From positions 434,001-498,000 of the forward strand of contig NZ_CP139559.1 in the NCBI RefSeq assembly GCF_034263275.1: a stretch of DNA of 64,000 nucleotides, in the 5' to 3' direction. Made by a program: the position numbers and the translations under genes. This document shows positions 1 through 7,792 of the stretch, one piece after another. How positions within the stretch are numbered: position 1 is the first letter of the stretch; the number at the start of each line of letters is the position of its first letter. The DNA is from Mucilaginibacter sp. cycad4 (GTDB taxonomy: Bacteria; Bacteroidota; Bacteroidia; Sphingobacteriales; Sphingobacteriaceae). The notes beneath the pieces were generated by a model that ran no database searches, had not been told where the DNA came from, and was given only the letters and a program-made list of their open reading frames with translations.

Positions 1-1958
1 TCTTCAGAGCTGTTAGCAGCAGGTGCAGCCTTGCGGGCTTTGTTTTCAGCACCTTCCATTTGCTCTTTTAACTGAGCTAATACGCTAAGATCGCCTAAAG
101 TTGATTTTTCAACAGAATCTTTCACTTTTTTCACCGCGTTAGTAGCAGCTTTTGCTTCTTTTTTACGGTTTTCAAATTCCTGTACGCGGGCATCAGCGCG
201 GGCTTCTTCCCAGATACGTGAGTGTGAAATAACGATACGTTTGTTTTCTTTGTTAAATTCAATGATTTTGAATTCAGAAGCTTCTTCAGCTTTCAGGCTC
301 TTGCCGTCTTCTTTAACCAGGTGTTTGGTTGGCGCAAAGCCTTCAACACCGTAAGGTAAAGCTACGATAGCACCTTTGTCGGTTACTTTAATAACGGTAC
401 CTTCATGGATCGAGTCGATAGTGAAGATAGTTTCAAAAGTATCCCAAGGGTTTTCTTCAAGCTGTTTGTGGCCTAAGCTCAATTTGCGGTTTTCAACATC
501 AAGTTCAAGTACAACCACGTTTAGTTTTTCACCAACTTTAGTGAATTCGTTAGGGTGGTTAACTTTTTTAGACCAAGAAAGGTCAGAGATGTGGATCAAG
601 CCATCGATGCCGTCTTCCAGTTCAACAAACACACCAAAGTTGGTCATGTTTTTAACTGTAGCTACGTGCTGAGTACCAACTGCGTACCTTTCAGCAGCGT
701 TTTGCCATGGATCTGGAGTTAATTGTTTAACACCTAATGACATTTTACGCTCTTCGCGATCTAAAGTCAATACTTGAGCTTCGATCTCGTCACCAACTTT
801 CAGGAATTCCTGAGGGTTGCGCAGGTTTTGTGACCATGACATTTCTGATACGTGGATCAAACCTTCAACACCAGGGATGATTTCAAGGAATGCACCGTAA
901 TCAGCAACGGTAACGATTTTACCTTTAACTTTTGAACCAACCTGAATTTCTTCAGAAAGGCTTTGCCAAGGGTGAGGGGTTAATTGTTTCAAGCCAAGAG
1001 CAATACGTTTTTTCTCGTCATCAAAGTCAAGAACAACAACGTTGATCTTTTGATCCAATGCCAAAATTTCACGTGGGTGCTCAATACGGCCCCATGAAAT
1101 ATCTGTAATGTGCAGTAAGCCGTCAACACCACCAAGGTCAATGAATACACCAAAGTCGGTAATGTTTTTAACGGTACCTTCCAATACCTGACCTTTTTCA
1201 AGGCGTGCAACAATTTCTGTTTTTTGATTTTCCAGATCGTCTTCGATAAGCACTTTATGTGATACCACAACGTTCTTGAATTCGTGGTTGATTTTAACAA
1301 CTTTGAATTCCATAGTTTTACCTACGTACACATCGTAATCCCTGATAGGTTTGATATCGATCTGTGAGCCAGGTAAGAAGGCTTCAACGCCCATAATGTC
1401 AACAATTAAACCACCTTTAGTACGGCTCTTTACAAAACCGGTGATGATCTCATCATTATCAAGGGCTGAATTAATGCGTTCCCATGATTTTTGAGTTTTT
1501 GCGCGTTTGCGTGAAAGTACTAACTGACCGTTAGCATCTTCCTGCGACTCAACAAAAACGTCAACTTTGTCACCGATTTTAAGATCTGGTGTGTCACGGA
1601 ATTCTGATACTGATACTAAACCGTCTGATTTGAAACCTACGTTAAGTACAACATCTTTGTTGTTAACGTTAACAACAGTACCGGTGATGATTTCGCCTTT
1701 GGTGATAGAGCTGAAAGTTCCATCATACAATTTCTCAAATTTCTCACGGTCGTCATCGCTGTAGTTACCAAATTTTTTGTCGTCAGCATCCCAGTCGAAA
1801 TCTTCGCTTGGTGTAGCCGCGATTTTTGATTTGATCTCTTCAATTGATATTGAATCAGCTTCTGATTCAATAGTTTCTTTTTCGCCAGCCGCTTTAACTG
1901 TACCCAGTTCAGCTTCTTTCGCTTTTAATTCTTTTTCTGCTTCTTGTTTTTTTGCCAT
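1..1958 (-). CDS. rpsA: 30S ribosomal protein S1 (3' end outside window)
   Basis: Reading the minus strand from the ATG at 1958 gives an uninterrupted frame to the window edge (about 652 residues). After an acidic, Lys/Glu-rich N-terminal extension of roughly 70 residues come successive S1/OB-fold repeats, recognisable by recurring G-x-V-x-x-V/I-T-x-F/Y-G-x-F segments such as ITDFGVFIDL, VADYGAFLEI and MTNFGVFVEL, each followed by GLIHVSE/GLIHISD-type strands. S1 binds mRNA on the 30S subunit and helps translation initiation. The start follows an AT-rich leader with a plausible Bacteroidota -7 box. The C-terminal tail is Lys/Ala-rich and runs out of the window, so the stop is not seen. Confidence 0.97.
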   Translation of the reverse strand, partial: MAKKQEAEKELKAKEAELGTVKAAGEKETIESEADSISIEEIKSKIAATPSEDFDWDADDKKFGNYSDDDREKFEKLYDGTFSSITKGEIITGTVVNVNNKDVVLNVGFKSDGLVSVSEFRDTPDLKIGDKVDVFVESQEDANGQLVLSRKRAKTQKSWERINSALDNDEIITGFVKSRTKGGLIVDIMGVEAFLPGSQIDIKPIRDYDVYVGKTMEFKVVKINHEFKNVVVSHKVLIEDDLENQKTEIVARLEKGQVLEGTVKNITDFGVFIDLGGVDGLLHITDISWGRIEHPREILALDQKINVVVLDFDDEKKRIALGLKQLTPHPWQSLSEEIQVGSKVKGKIVTVADYGAFLEIIPGVEGLIHVSEMSWSQNLRNPQEFLKVGDEIEAQVLTLDREERKMSLGVKQLTPDPWQNAAERYAVGTQHVATVKNMTNFGVFVELEDGIDGLIHISDLSWSKKVNHPNEFTKVGEKLNVVVLELDVENRKLSLGHKQLEENPWDTFETIFTIDSIHEGTVIKVTDKGAIVALPYGVEGFAPTKHLVKEDGKSLKAEEASEFKIIEFNKENKRIVISHSRIWEEARADARVQEFENRKKEAKAATNAVKKVKDSVEKSTLGDLSVLAQLKEQMEGAENKARKAAPAANSSE

Positions 1959-2000
1959 TAAATAATTTTTCTCCTTTTCCCAATTTGTTAATTGGGACTG

Positions 2001-2008
2001 CAAAGGTA
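2001..2008 (-). promoter_or_regulatory. putative -7 box of rpsA
   Basis: Minus strand reads TACCTTTG, matching the Bacteroidota TAnnTTTG -7 consensus, 43 bases upstream of the rpsA ATG. No clear -33 TTTG is visible, so this is a motif match only. Confidence 0.45.
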
Positions 2009-2187
2009 CGGATATATTTTATTGAAAAAAGAAATTTTTTAATGTTAATTCCTTATATTTTAGGAGTTTTTATATGTTTTTGGCGCTGATTAAGGGAGGG
2101 TAAATTAAAGTTGGTATAAATTTTACCCAGAATGAATGATTTGATAACAGCGCCAAGGTTATGATGCGGACTACGAATTGATAAGTT

Positions 2188-2478
2188 ATGACTAAATATT
2201 TGCAAAGGGCATGGTCGGATAGTGAGGATGATATCAGTATGGATAATGTACTAATGGCTATTGCCGAAACACAGGATATGGATGATGAGCATGGTGCTTT
2301 TTGGGTTGGAACAGAAGAGGAAGAATGTATTTTGGAAACAGATAAATCATTAAAAATGATCTGTGTTATAGATGGTAAGCAATTGTATTATCAGGCGAAA
2401 AGTTGGGATGAGGTAATAAAACTTTATGAGTTGCTTTTGAATGAAGATTTTGGCAGTTTGGAAAATGCTATCAAGTAA
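2188..2478 (+). CDS. hypothetical small acidic protein
   Basis: A 96-residue, strongly acidic protein (runs such as EEEE and many Asp) without signal peptide or membrane segment, so probably cytosolic. I do not recognise a family. It stands alone between divergent rpsA and the convergent phosphodiesterase-like gene, whose stop lies only 4 bases beyond its own. No strong Shine-Dalgarno is visible, which is normal in Bacteroidota. The sustained reading frame and natural amino-acid composition favour a real gene, but function is unknown. Confidence 0.6.
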   Translation: MTKYLQRAWSDSEDDISMDNVLMAIAETQDMDDEHGAFWVGTEEEECILETDKSLKMICVIDGKQLYYQAKSWDEVIKLYELLLNEDFGSLENAIK

Positions 2479-2482
2479 GCTT

Positions 2483-3157
2483 TTATAGCAGGTTCCTCAA
2501 TTTGCTGTCTATCTCTTCAAAAATCGACATGAAATCGCCAAGCATCTCTTCACGGTAACCATCAAGAATATCGTTCATCAACGCTTCCTGTTCTGGAGTG
2601 AAAGGGTTTTGCCAAACCCGCATGCAGATCCGTTTAAGTGCGTAGGCTATCTGGTGCGTTTCGGCATAAGTATGCAGGTACTGGCTTTTTTTAAAACCTT
2701 CATAAAATTTAAAAAAAACGTCGCTATTCTTTAACCCTGCAAAAGTCAGGAACTCCCTTATTTTATCTTCACGGCAGCCGCTTAAATGATCGTAAAATTC
2801 GTTAACACTTATTTTACCTGTGGTGAGCAGCAGGTTATCGATGATAAGCTCCAATGCGATGTGGCCTAAAAAGAATGGTTTAACCGGCGATCCCTGCAGG
2901 GCCGGGGCCAGCAGCTTTTTAAGCTCGTGCGAACGGGTGGTGAAAAAATCAGATGAATGAAAATACCTGTCAACATCAAGGTGTTTGTTCCATCCAGCTA
3001 TAATAGAATTAACCTCGCTATCAGTGTGATGTAGCTTTTCGGGGTGAAGAATGATTGTTTTATCGGCATTTTTCAACAGGTCGGGCAGTACCGTTCCCAG
3101 CACGAGGTAACAGTTTGTAGTATGCCTGTCGAAATAAAAATGAGATAAAAAATTCAT
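2483..3157 (-). CDS. ACP phosphodiesterase-like protein (AcpH family)
   Basis: A 224-residue protein starting MNFLSHFYFD, the typical opening of the AcpH (acyl-carrier-protein phosphodiesterase) family, which removes 4'-phosphopantetheine from holo-ACP. Family-like features are the early NFLSH motif, the LGTVLPDLLK segment (usually G-N-x-x-x-D-F in proteobacterial AcpH) and the helical GHIALELIID region. The frame extends 14 residues upstream, but the internal ATG at 3157 gives the canonical N-terminus. It is convergent with the small hypothetical gene and divergent from tyrS. The assignment rests on remembered family motifs; substrate specificity in Bacteroidota homologues is not certain. 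Confidence 0.75.
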   Translation of the reverse strand: MNFLSHFYFDRHTTNCYLVLGTVLPDLLKNADKTIILHPEKLHHTDSEVNSIIAGWNKHLDVDRYFHSSDFFTTRSHELKKLLAPALQGSPVKPFFLGHIALELIIDNLLLTTGKISVNEFYDHLSGCREDKIREFLTFAGLKNSDVFFKFYEGFKKSQYLHTYAETHQIAYALKRICMRVWQNPFTPEQEALMNDILDGYREEMLGDFMSIFEEIDSKLRNLL

Positions 3158-3286
3158 AGCCCTTGCTTTGCAAAATACCCGGTTTTGCTCAAGATACAAA
3201 ATATAAGTAATTATTTGAAACAGATTTTACCTGTAGTTAACCTGTATCAAGTTGACAAAGGCTCGCTACCCAGCCAATTATTCTGT

Positions 3287-3294
3287 TATATTTG
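3287..3294 (+). promoter_or_regulatory. putative -7 box of tyrS
   Basis: TATATTTG, a match to TAnnTTTG, 25 bases upstream of the tyrS ATG at 3319. A TTGACA at 3252 is too far upstream to pair with it as a -33 element. Confidence 0.45.
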
Positions 3295-3318
3295 CACCTT
3301 TTTGAAACAGAACTTGAT

Positions 3319-4602
3319 ATGAACTTTGTTGAAGAATTACGCTGGCGCGGCATGCTGCATACCGAAATGCCCGGAACCGAGGATATGTTAAATAAAGGTA
3401 TGGCTTCGGGGTATATCGGCTTTGATCCAACTGCCGATTCATTGCACGTTGGTCACCTTACCCAGATCATGACCCTGATCCACTTTCAGCGCGCAGGCCA
3501 TAAACCTTATGCTTTGGTTGGCGGTGCTACCGGTATGGTGGGTGACCCCTCGGGCAAGTCGGCCGAGCGTAATTTGTTATCAGAGGATGTGCTGCAGCAT
3601 AACCTGGAGGCGGTAAAAAAACAGCTTACCCGTTTCCTGGATTTTAACACCGGAGCCAACAGTGCCGAAATGGTGAACAATTACGACTGGTTCAAAAATT
3701 TTACTTTTCTTGATTTTATCCGCGATGTGGGCAAACACATTACGGTAAATTATATGATGGCCAAGGATTCGGTAAAGAAACGATTGGAAGGTGATACCGG
3801 CATGTCATTCACCGAGTTTACTTACCAATTGGTACAGGGCTACGATTTTTACTACTTGTGGAAACACCATAACTGCTCATTGCAAATGGGCGGCAGCGAT
3901 CAGTGGGGCAACATTGTTACCGGTACTGAGCTGATCCGTCGTAAAGACAGCGGGGAGGCTTTTGCCCTAACTACTAACCTGATAAAAAAAGCCGACGGCA
4001 CCAAGTTTGGAAAAACCGAAAGCGGAGCAGTTTGGCTTGATGCCGAGCGTACTTCGCCTTATCAGTTTTACCAGTTTTGGTTAAATACTACAGATGTTGA
4101 CGCTAAATCATACATCCGCATTTTTACTTTGCTTGATCGTGAAGTTATTGAAGCAATGGAGGTTGAGCATGATGCCGCACCACACACGCGTGTATTGCAA
4201 AAAGCATTGGCTAAGGATATCACCATCCGTGTGCATGGCGAAGCTGAGTACGAAAAGGCTATCAAATCATCTGAGTTTTTATTTGGGAATATCGGGATTG
4301 AGTTTTTAAATGAGCTTAATGATGCGGAAGTGTTAGACTTATTTGCCGGCGTACCTAATTATAATATAGCATTAAGTGAACTGGAGCAGGGCATTAATGC
4401 TGCTGATCTCTTAGCTGCTAAAACCTCCGTTTTTGCCTCAAAAGGAGAGGCTAAAAAGATGATACAAGGTGGAGGTGTAGCTATCAATAAAGTTAAGATA
4501 GGTACTGCTGATGATGTATATAATAATAATGCACTAATTGGCGGTAAATTTATTGTAGCACAAAAAGGTAAAAAGAACTATTTTTTGATAGTTGCAGAAT
4601 AA
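3319..4602 (+). CDS. tyrS: tyrosyl-tRNA synthetase
   Basis: A 427-residue class I aminoacyl-tRNA synthetase that charges tRNA-Tyr in the cytosol. The HIGH signature appears as HVGHL in the [12 protein letters not shown] segment (about residues 40-51), and the KMSKS loop as KFGKT (about residue 235). The tyrosine pocket is represented by QGYDFYYLW and [12 protein letters not shown]-terminal S4-like RNA-binding domain follows (about 345-427). Length is usual for bacterial TyrRS. The ATG at 3319 was chosen over an upstream in-frame ATG at 3292 because [11 protein letters not shown] is the standard N-terminus and the upstream ATG overlaps the putative promoter. Confidence 0.97.
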   Translation: MNFVEELRWRGMLHTEMPGTEDMLNKGMASGYIGFDPTADSLHVGHLTQIMTLIHFQRAGHKPYALVGGATGMVGDPSGKSAERNLLSEDVLQHNLEAVKKQLTRFLDFNTGANSAEMVNNYDWFKNFTFLDFIRDVGKHITVNYMMAKDSVKKRLEGDTGMSFTEFTYQLVQGYDFYYLWKHHNCSLQMGGSDQWGNIVTGTELIRRKDSGEAFALTTNLIKKADGTKFGKTESGAVWLDAERTSPYQFYQFWLNTTDVDAKSYIRIFTLLDREVIEAMEVEHDAAPHTRVLQKALAKDITIRVHGEAEYEKAIKSSEFLFGNIGIEFLNELNDAEVLDLFAGVPNYNIALSELEQGINAADLLAAKTSVFASKGEAKKMIQGGGVAINKVKIGTADDVYNNNALIGGKFIVAQKGKKNYFLIVAE

Positions 4603-4687
4603 ATTAAGTTATTATTTCATTAGCCTTTGGCGTCATTAAGCCATTAGCATTGCAATGACTTAATGAACAATGACCTAATGACACAAG

Positions 4688-4718
4688 AAGCGATAGGCTA
4701 AAATCTATCGCTTTTTTT
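4688..4718 (+). terminator. Rho-independent terminator after tyrS
   Basis: Perfect 9-bp stem AAGCGATAG / CTATCGCTT with an 8-base loop, followed by a T run. Between the tyrS stop and this hairpin lie short near-repeats of AATGACTTAATGA. Confidence 0.85.
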
Positions 4719-4725
4719 GTTGGTT

Positions 4726-4762
4726 TATATTTGTAAATGCGACAAATGGTAATTATATTTGT
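4726..4762 (+). promoter_or_regulatory. promoter/operator region of RES-Xre operon
   Basis: Two TATATTTG (-7-like) boxes at 4726-4733 and 4754-4761 bracket alternating half-sites ATTTGT (4729-4734), ACAAAT (4742-4747) and ATTTGT (4757-4762). The alternating orientation makes two overlapping dyads immediately upstream of the antitoxin ATG at 4767, a layout expected of an autorepressing toxin-antitoxin operator. Operator function is inferred. Confidence 0.5.
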
Positions 4763-4766
4763 ACAT

Positions 4767-5261
4767 ATGTCATATAAATCAAAGCCGGATACTAAAAACG
4801 AGGTTAATGAACCCATGGCAGCTTATGTTGTTCAGGGAGCTATGCCTTCGTTTTATAGCTTATTGAATGGCTCAAAACAGGTAAAAGCATCTTCTGATTT
4901 TGATATCATCAGCCTGGCGCGTAAAGGGTTTGCTAAAGGTGCTTTACTTTCATTCGCTAAAAAAATCTCTCTTAATATCCAGGAGCTTGCCAATATACTG
5001 CATATCTCCGAGCGTACCTTGCAGCGCTACGAAGATGATGCCATCATCAAAACCGAATATGCCGAAAAGGCTATTGAGCTTGCACGGCTTTATACCCGTG
5101 GCGAGGAGGTTTTTGAATCGATGGATAAATTCAAGATCTGGATCAAAACACCCTCGGTGGTTTTCAGGGGCGAGGCTCCGGTAACCATTTTAGATACGTC
5201 TGCCGGTTTTGATATGGTTTTTAAAGAACTTGGCCGTATCGAGCACGGTATTTTTGCCTGA
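4767..5261 (+). CDS. antitoxin of RES-Xre type II system (Xre/MbcA/ParS type)
   Basis: A 164-residue protein with an Xre-type helix-turn-helix in the middle (SLNIQELANILHISERTLQRY, about residues 69-89) and the C-terminal region typical of ParS/MbcA antitoxins: GEEVFESMDKFKIWIKTPSVVF followed by a Leu/Ile-rich tail. It should bind the RES toxin and repress its own operon. The upstream in-frame ATG at 4737 would lie inside the promoter, so 4767 was chosen. The stop TGA shares one base with the toxin ATG (TGATG), so the two genes are translationally coupled. Confidence 0.88.
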   Translation: MSYKSKPDTKNEVNEPMAAYVVQGAMPSFYSLLNGSKQVKASSDFDIISLARKGFAKGALLSFAKKISLNIQELANILHISERTLQRYEDDAIIKTEYAEKAIELARLYTRGEEVFESMDKFKIWIKTPSVVFRGEAPVTILDTSAGFDMVFKELGRIEHGIFA

Positions 5262-5722
5262 TGATCCTTTATCGTATTACTAAATGTAACTACGCCGCCG
5301 ACCTGAGCGGCACCGGGGCGCGATTGTATGGCGGACGATGGAACAGCGAGGGGAAGCCGATGCTTTATCTTGCTTCATCCAGATCGTTAGCGGTGCTGGA
5401 GGTGCTGGTACATTTGGATCCGCTGGTAATTCCGGGTAATTATTGCCTAACCGAAATTGAAGTGCCGGATAGTGAAATAATCACTGTGGAGGCTGAGCAA
5501 TTACCTGAAGACTGGCGTGATATATCCGGCCCGGTGATTTTGCGCCAACTTGGCGACACTTTCCTTAAAAAGCAGGAGTATTTATTAATGAAAGTACCCT
5601 CATCAATTGTCCCTGCCGAATATAATTACCTGCTCAATCCCTTGCATCCCGATGCATTTGATGTAAAGCTTTTAAAAAGAGAACCTTTTAGTTTTGACAG
5701 GCGGCTTATTATTAGTCATTAA
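5261..5722 (+). CDS. RES-domain toxin (NAD+-degrading type)
   Basis: A 153-residue RES-domain protein. The defining residues are present: early Arg in YRITK, then LYGGRWNSEGKPMLYLASSR, and the ALEVLVH-like helix (here LAVLEVLVHLD). Characterised members of the family (for example MbcT) degrade NAD+ and arrest growth; that activity is family knowledge and not shown here. It starts on the last base of the antitoxin stop codon. The length is normal for the family and no lesion is visible. A run of ten G lies 31 bases after its stop. Confidence 0.88.
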   Translation: MILYRITKCNYAADLSGTGARLYGGRWNSEGKPMLYLASSRSLAVLEVLVHLDPLVIPGNYCLTEIEVPDSEIITVEAEQLPEDWRDISGPVILRQLGDTFLKKQEYLLMKVPSSIVPAEYNYLLNPLHPDAFDVKLLKREPFSFDRRLIISH

Positions 5723-5886
5723 GTCATTTTGATAAATCGTCATTAAGTCATCGGGGGGGGGGCGGTTATTGCATAGCAGCTAACCAAATAAACCAACAAA
5801 AAAGAGGCAGTCTCAAAAGCAAAATCGAGCCCTTGAGAATCGTCTATACGAAAACTTACTCCACCACCTACCCGAATAAATTAAAG

Positions 5887-5926
5887 AAAAAGAGGCTGTT
5901 CTCTGACTTTTGAGACAGCCTCTTTT
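5887..5926 (-). terminator. terminator of rpoD with nested inverted repeat
   Basis: Stem AAAAGAGGCTGT / ACAGCCTCTTTT downstream of rpoD, giving a T run when read on the minus strand. A further arm at 5799-5819 (AAAGAGGCAGTCTCAAAAG) is complementary to 5908-5926 with one mismatch, so two alternative hairpins can form. Confidence 0.7.
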
Positions 5927-5949
5927 AATATCTCCTTTAGATTTTTTGA

Positions 5950-6810
5950 TTAACCTAAGTATGATTTCAGTATCTTGCTTCTTGAGGTATGGCGCAGGCG
6001 CTGCAGTGCCTTATCTTTGATCTGGCGTACCCGTTCGCGGGTTAGGTTGAATTTCTCGCCAATTTCCTCTAATGAAAGCGGGTGGTTAGTTCCTAATCCA
6101 AAGAACAATACAATGATTTCGCGCTCGCGTTCAGTTAAGGTCGACAGTGAACGTTTGATCTCTTCAGATAATGATTCATTGATCAGGATCGAATCGGTGT
6201 TTGGTTCCTGGTTTTCCAGTACATCAAGCAATGTATTCTCTTCGCCCTGTACAAACGGTGCATCCATTGATACATGGCGGCCCGAGTTACTTAGTGTGTC
6301 GGAGATCTTATCAACAGTGGTCTCCAATATATCAGCAAGTTCTTCGGGCGATGGTTCGCGCTCGTACTCCTGTTCAAGCTTTGAAAAAGCTTTGCTGATC
6401 TTACTTAAGGAACCTACCTGGTTGAGCGGTAAACGCACAATACGCGATTGCTCGGCAATGGCCTGCAATATCGACTGGCGGATCCACCATACAGCATAGG
6501 ATATAAATTTAAAGCCTTTGGTTTCATCAAAACGCTTAGCGGCTTTAATCAGGCCGAGGTTGCCCTCGTTGATTAAATCGCCCAGTGTGAGGCCCTGGTT
6601 TTGGTATTGTTTAGCAACAGATACAACAAAGCGAAGGTTAGTTTTGGTTAAACGCTCCAATGCCGCCTGGTCGCCCTCGCGGATCTTTTGGGCTAAAATT
6701 ACTTCTTCTTCGGCGGTTATCAGGTCTACCTTACCAATCTCGTGCAGATATTTATCAAGCGATTGCGATTCGCGATTGGTAATGGATTGCGTTATTTTGA
6801 GTTGTCTCAT
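5950..6810 (-). CDS. rpoD: primary RNA polymerase sigma factor (sigma-70/SigA)
   Basis: A 286-residue housekeeping sigma factor. Region 1.2 begins near the N-terminus ([10 protein letters not shown]). Region 2 has [31 protein letters not shown] and the -10 recognition segment [14 protein letters not shown]. Region 3 and the region 4 helix-turn-helix ([29 protein letters not shown]) follow. It lacks region 1.1, as is usual for the Bacteroidota primary sigma, whose promoters read TTTG and TAnnTTTG. It is monocistronic with its own promoter and terminator. Confidence 0.96.
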   Translation of the reverse strand: MRQLKITQSITNRESQSLDKYLHEIGKVDLITAEEEVILAQKIREGDQAALERLTKTNLRFVVSVAKQYQNQGLTLGDLINEGNLGLIKAAKRFDETKGFKFISYAVWWIRQSILQAIAEQSRIVRLPLNQVGSLSKISKAFSKLEQEYEREPSPEELADILETTVDKISDTLSNSGRHVSMDAPFVQGEENTLLDVLENQEPNTDSILINESLSEEIKRSLSTLTEREREIIVLFFGLGTNHPLSLEEIGEKFNLTRERVRQIKDKALQRLRHTSRSKILKSYLG

Positions 6811-6855
6811 CTATTTAATAAACCTCTCTATTCGTTATATTCTGAATAGAACGTG

Positions 6856-6863
6856 CAAAGCTA
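6856..6863 (-). promoter_or_regulatory. putative -7 box of rpoD
   Basis: Minus strand reads TAGCTTTG (TAnnTTTG consensus), 46 bases upstream of the rpoD ATG. Confidence 0.45.
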
Positions 6864-7366
6864 ATATTTTGTTTCTAAAATAAAACATATAAATCAGAAA
6901 TAGCAATACCAGTGTCAAATTTTATATTTTAATTTTTTACTTTACGAATTGCAGATAAAATTTATCGTAAAACGATGAATTTGTTTTGTTATTTAATAAA
7001 TATTGTTTTTGTTTGAAATGGATTTAATATCATAGTGTAATGAAAAAGGTACGTACCGTTTAAAGGCTTGTTTAAATAGTATTTGATTTGTTTATCTTTC
7101 AATATATGGCTGCCGACGTACAGCAGGGTTTTAAGATATGATACGTGATGGAATAGAGACAACAGATGGCACTAAAAGATGCGGACCAATATTACAGGGC
7201 GCTATCGGGGAAGTGTCATTTCGCAAAAATAAGGGCCGAATGAAAATAGCTAAAAGATATAATTATAAATAGAGATATTGAGATTAATAATGATAATATC
7301 TGCTGTGTGGCTATTGAAGTAATTGAAATTGGGTTTATACTTATTATTAACTGTAATATCTAAGTT
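6864..7366. other. intergenic region, no gene recognised
   Basis: About 500 bases of AT-rich DNA between rpoD and the XRE regulator. I see no convincing open frame, tRNA fold or strong hairpin. It should contain upstream parts of the rpoD promoter and the promoter of the XRE gene. Confidence 0.5.
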
Positions 7367-7567
7367 ATGGGCATAATTATTAATTTGGATGTAATGATGG
7401 CAAAGCGCAAAATGTCATTAAATGAGCTGAGCGACAGGGTAGGGATCACCATATCAAACCTTTCCATCCTGAAAACCGGAAAAGCAAAAGCCATCCGTTT
7501 TGAAACCCTCGAAGCAATATGTAAGGCCCTTGATTGCCAGCCGGGGGATATTTTGGAATGCAGGTGA
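7367..7567 (+). CDS. small XRE-family transcriptional regulator
   Basis: A 66-residue single-domain helix-turn-helix protein. SLNELSDRVGITISNLSILKTGKAKAI contains the two helices of a Cro/C1-type HTH, and the C-terminal ALDCQPGDILE is typical of the YozG-like group. It would act as a dimeric DNA-binding repressor; the targets are unknown. Family members often neighbour a small membrane protein, but none is present here. The stop codon TGA lies inside the first unit of a 7-bp tandem array, so a change in unit number cannot alter the protein but may affect the mRNA end. Confidence 0.85.
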   Translation: MGIIINLDVMMAKRKMSLNELSDRVGITISNLSILKTGKAKAIRFETLEAICKALDCQPGDILECR

Positions 7568-7620
7568 AAGGTGAAAGGTGAAAGGTGAAAGGTGAAAGGT
7601 GAAAGGTGAAAGGTGAAAGG
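7563..7620. repeat. tandem heptamer array GGTGAAA x8
   Basis: Eight perfect head-to-tail copies of GGTGAAA plus two further bases. The array begins within the last codons of the XRE gene. A 7-bp unit is prone to slippage; similar arrays are frequent in Sphingobacteria in my experience of such genomes. Function unknown. Confidence 0.97.
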
Positions 7621-7742
7621 GATTATGTTAAATAGAGGGTTTATCTCAAATCTCACGTCCATATCTCAAATCTGTCGTCCGCGGGCCCGTTCTTATAATA
7701 AATTCCAATAATCCGGCAAATCGTATAAATCCAGGTTCAGAC

Positions 7743-7770
7743 AAAAAAAAGCCGCCCTCAACAGGCGGCT
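7743..7770 (-). terminator. terminator of hppA
   Basis: Stem AGCCGCC / GGCGGCT with a 7-base loop. On the minus strand it is followed by a T run (the A8 at 7743-7750 on plus). Confidence 0.85.
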
Positions 7771-7792
7771 CTTTCATTAAATATAAAAACTA

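Noticed and set aside
3252..3257. TTGACA as a -35 element for tyrS
   Set aside because: It lies too far (32 bases) from the -7 box, and Bacteroidota primary sigma does not use the TTGACA/TATAAT pair.
5975..6499. 174-codon open frame on the plus strand
   Set aside because: Antisense to rpoD, which is unambiguous; Ser/Arg-rich composition typical of shadow frames.
6864..7366. A tRNA or small RNA gene in the rpoD-XRE gap
   Set aside because: I looked for a cloverleaf or a strong stem followed by T run and saw none.
7563..7620. Possible CRISPR-like array
   Set aside because: Seven-bp units with no spacers; this is a simple tandem repeat, and no cas genes are present.
7360..7662. Minus-strand frame with repeated peptide FTFHLSP
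   Set aside because: The repeated peptide is only the translation of the GGTGAAA array on the opposite strand of the XRE gene.
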